From: Thecamonas trahens ATCC 50062
Taxonomy: Eukaryota > Apusozoa > Apusomonadida > Apusomonadidae
Direction: 5' to 3'
Assembly: GCF_000142905.1 (NCBI RefSeq)
Contig: NW_013657673.1
Location: 248,510-312,509 of the forward strand
DNA: 64,000 nt
Part shown: positions 61,306 through 64,000 of the stretch, piece by piece
Layout: every line of letters starts with the position of its first letter
Position numbering within the stretch: position 1 is the first letter of the stretch
Made by a program: the position numbers and the translations under genes
Notes under the pieces: generated by a model
The model's input: only the letters and a program-made list of their open reading frames with translations
Told to the model about the DNA's origin: nothing
The model's database searches: none

Positions 61306-64000
61306 TTACTCGTCGCCCGAGGACGACGACGAGTCGACGTCAAACTCGGCGATGGTGAGCGCGTGCTCCACATACCGCATACGGGCTGAAGCCTTGCGGG
61401 TTGACGAGACCGGCCCATTGTCGCCGCCGCGACTACGCGGCTTGGGCTTGGGCTGCCGATGCGCAGAGAGGTCGCCTGTGCGAGAAGCCACAAACGCCTC
61501 GACATCATCATCGCACCCGGGCACCACCACCACCACGTCGCCGTGCCGAACTACGTACGGCGCTCGAAGGATGCAGTCAGCGAGCCCACGCTCGTCGGCG
61601 TCAATGACCGAGGCTGGAGCCTCCTCGCCGGCGTCCTCGGCCCGAGCAGCGGCGACAACCGTCTGATGCGCTGCGGCGTGGTGGACCGTTGGAGGGAGCG
61701 GCGTCCAGCTGTTGCTCCGGTGGTGGTACTTGACCAGCCGGGCCGACGCCGCACTGGCAGTGATACTTGGGTAGGCAGTCTCGATGGCTGCCGCAAGCGC
61801 AGCTGCGGTCACAGTCTTGGACGACGAATCCTTGGCCACCACCACCGGACCGACGGCTTCAAACGGCGCCGCAACATCCGCCACCTTGTAGATGTAGATC
61901 AGCGTTGACGCCTTGGTGACCACCAACGGTGCGTCGACAACATGAACTGAGAGGCAGCTGTTGCTTAGCTTGGAGACCTGCTTGTTGTTGCCGACTTGCA
62001 GGCTTGCCTGTGAGAAACGAGCACTTGGTTCGGATCCACGTCCGGCACCGCTGCAGCCTTGAGCTGGAGCAGTGTCGACCGCGACGAGAGCACCACCTCG
62101 CCCATCTCTTCAAACAGCGAGTGGCCACGGGTGTCGAACCTATTTCTCTGCAGGTAGTATGCTGGCGAAAAGAGCCCGAGCTCGCACGTCGGTGGCTCTT
62201 CCGGCGTCGCGGAGGAAGCGTCGTTGTCGTCGTCACCGTCGCTCTTGGATGCATCGCCGGCAACGACAACTGGCGGCGCTCCAGACGGGAGGCCGGTAAA
62301 GTTGACGAGTGAGATCGAGATCTGAGTCTCCTTCTTCGCCTCCTTGCCCTTCTCCAGAACGACCAAGTCGTTTGGCTCCAGCGAGAGCGCGTCGACGAGT
62401 CCCAGATTCTGGTTCAGCTGTCCGCTGCGAGTCACCTCGCGCCTGACGTTCGTCTTATGCAACCGGTAGCCCTTCGGCGAGACGCCTGCCAGCGCCGCCA
62501 TTCGCGACTTGACTGCAGAGATCTTGGCTGTTGCTGGCACAACGACGGTGTAGACAGTCTCAGAGGATGAGATGGCCTCTCGACTGCGGGCTTTGCGGAC
62601 GACAAACTGCAACGCAATGTCATCGCGGTCTTCAGTCGCGGGCTCAACAAGCAGCGTTTGGCCAGACTCGATTCCGACGTCCAGCAGTGTTGCCTTAGTT
62701 TTGCGAACAACCGGGCCGGGGAACGCTCCGCTCACCACCTTGCGAATCTGGAGCTTTGCTCCCGTGAGCGACGAGAGGTCGACACCACATCCGCCTTCGG
62801 CCGCGGTCGTCCCGCGCTCGACGAGCTCGGCAGCAAGACGGTCGAGGAGACTACCAACCGTGAGGTGGTGGGAGAGCGTGATGGGCCACGTGATGCGCTC
62901 ATCAGGCTCGGCCGAGGCCGCCGACGGTCCGGAGACCCCGTCCCAGATGGCCAGAGTAAGCTGCGAAGAGAGCAGCTCGTATTCTTCGATGGCCAGTGAG
63001 TCAGGCCGGTAGACCGGACCAACCAAGGCTTCGGCGGCCAGCTTCTTCACGCCACTGAGCTCGTCGTCGACAAGCCGGCCCGGGTTGGTGAGTGGACGGA
63101 TGCCGACGGCGTCGTACTTGCAGAGCAAGAGGTCGTTGGCTGCAAGCGTGGTCGAACCAGCAACAAGCGCCTTGAGCGCGCTGACGGTCTGATCCGAGCT
63201 GATAGTCACCGAAAAGGTTGACTTGGTCATCGGCTCACCAGCCACAAAGTAGGTGACGTCAAAGGTCAGATCGCGCACCCGCTTGACATCTGGCAACGAG
63301 CCCGAGTATGCCACACCGTTGACTTCGGTCCCTGTCCACGCCAAGAGCTCGACTGGGCCATCAATGCCGACATCACAGAGTGACGGTGACAACTCACCCT
63401 CATCAGCCTCAACAACCTTGACCAGCTTGAACATGGCATCCACAACCTGGACAATGTCAAGACGCGGATGGGTAGAGTCCAGCTCGGCGCGCGAGAGACC
63501 AAGCGCCTCAGCAAGCGCATCTTTGAAACTCGCGAGCGACAAGGTGCGATCAAAGGTGAGCTTGATCTTGCCCTCGTTTGCCTTGTTGATGACAGCATCA
63601 AGCTCGGCCAGCTGGACCCGAATCGAATCCTTGACAGTCATGGCAGTGTCCTCAACAAGCGAGCCGGCGTCATCGCCGTCGCTGCCTTCGTCCGACTCGC
63701 CATCAAACATGTCAAAGCCGGCAAAGAACGTAGCTTCGCTCTCGGCCTTTTCGAGCGCGGTGAGCTGGGCAGCCAGGTCACGACGGGCGGCGAGGCTTGC
63801 CTGGAGGCTGGCGTTGCAGATAGAGCCGTCATCGGCAATGGACAACAAATGCGGGGTGTAGACAGTAATGTCGATCTGGTTTTGAGCGTGCTCGTAGGCC
63901 TTGCGGGCAATGACGCGGGCGGCGTTGTTGGCAGCAATGAGCTCGCGCCAGTGCCCATGAGGCTGAAGCGTGAGTGCAGCGGTGTCGATGACCTGGCTGC
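61306..64000 (-). CDS. Large protein with ubiquitin-like folds, C-terminal part (5' end outside window)
   Basis: At least ~890 residues, open from the window edge (QVIDTAALTLQPHGHWRELI) to the stop at 61306. It contains several beta-grasp-like units: VTYFVAGEPMTKSTFSVTIS..DQTVSALKALV, ITWPITLSHHLTVGSLLDRL, LQFVVRKARSREAISSSETV..TAKISAVKSRMAALAGVSPK, and a final LVVTKASTLIYIYKVADV region. Strings of ubiquitin-like domains after an N-terminal catalytic core are typical of USP40/USP47/USP7-type deubiquitinases, but the catalytic domain would lie beyond 64000, so this is a guess. The frame breaks at TTT (62015-62017 on the plus strand as AAA). One extra base gives NQVLVFSQASLQVGNNKQVS. The tail is acidic/Ser-rich (DSSSSSGDE). 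Confidence 0.55.

Overview
The window is eukaryotic nuclear DNA. It is GC-rich and gene-dense, with about 33 protein genes in 64 kb. Most coding regions are unbroken or carry one short intron close to the start codon. The gene set includes nucleoporins NUP214 and NUP107, a TMEM237 and a SPATA6 homologue (both linked to cilia/flagella), a kinesin, a Kv-type potassium channel, CLPTM1, GNL3/nucleostemin, WDR5, a PNUTS-like PP1 targeting protein and a spartin-like protein. Together with Ala/Pro-rich linkers and simple intergenic regions full of poly-G and dinucleotide tracts, this suggests a small free-living flagellated protist. The style resembles an apusomonad such as Thecamonas trahens, but that is inference and no marker gene in the window proves it.

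Layout. 0-9 kb: APE2-like nuclease (-), CH-domain protein (+), a small glutaredoxin-like protein (-), TMEM237 (-) and SPATA6 (+) sharing a divergent promoter region, and a spartin/senescence-domain protein (-). 9-15 kb: one NUP214-like nucleoporin (-), broken in this sequence by a perfect 348-bp direct duplication. 15-25 kb: FERM protein with a lysine-rich tail (+), RNF126-like E3 (-), MYND protein (+), RING-like protein (-), GNL3 GTPase (-). 25-37 kb: PNUTS-like (+), CLPTM1 (+), two coiled-coil proteins, WDR5 (+), NUP107 (-). 37-50 kb: an unrecognised membrane protein (+), a nucleoredoxin-PUB fusion (-), a secreted protein (+), an EH-domain/TBC fusion (-), a kinesin (+) and a kappa-class GST (+). 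50-64 kb: Kv channel (-), ariadne-type RBR ligase (+), zinc-finger Nudix hydrolase (+), dienoyl-CoA isomerase (-), WDR18/IPI3 (+), a Pro-rich protein (+), a hypothetical (-) and the 3' part of a large protein with ubiquitin-like repeats (-, running off the window).

Gene expression signals. Introns were placed by splitting conserved domains; almost all lie within the first few hundred bases of the CDS. Their donors are GTAYG rather than GTRAG, and several first exons are tiny (ATG only, 7 nt, 12 nt). There is no operon logic. Genes are packed on both strands, often divergently, with convergent 3' ends that abut or overlap.

Sequence quality. At least eleven sites in nine genes need one extra base in a homopolymer to keep a conserved protein in frame, and the shift always has the same sign. 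The simplest reading is homopolymer undercalling in the assembly. Programmed -1 frameshifting is an alternative that RNA and protein data could test. No tRNA, rRNA, CRISPR array or transposon was recognised.
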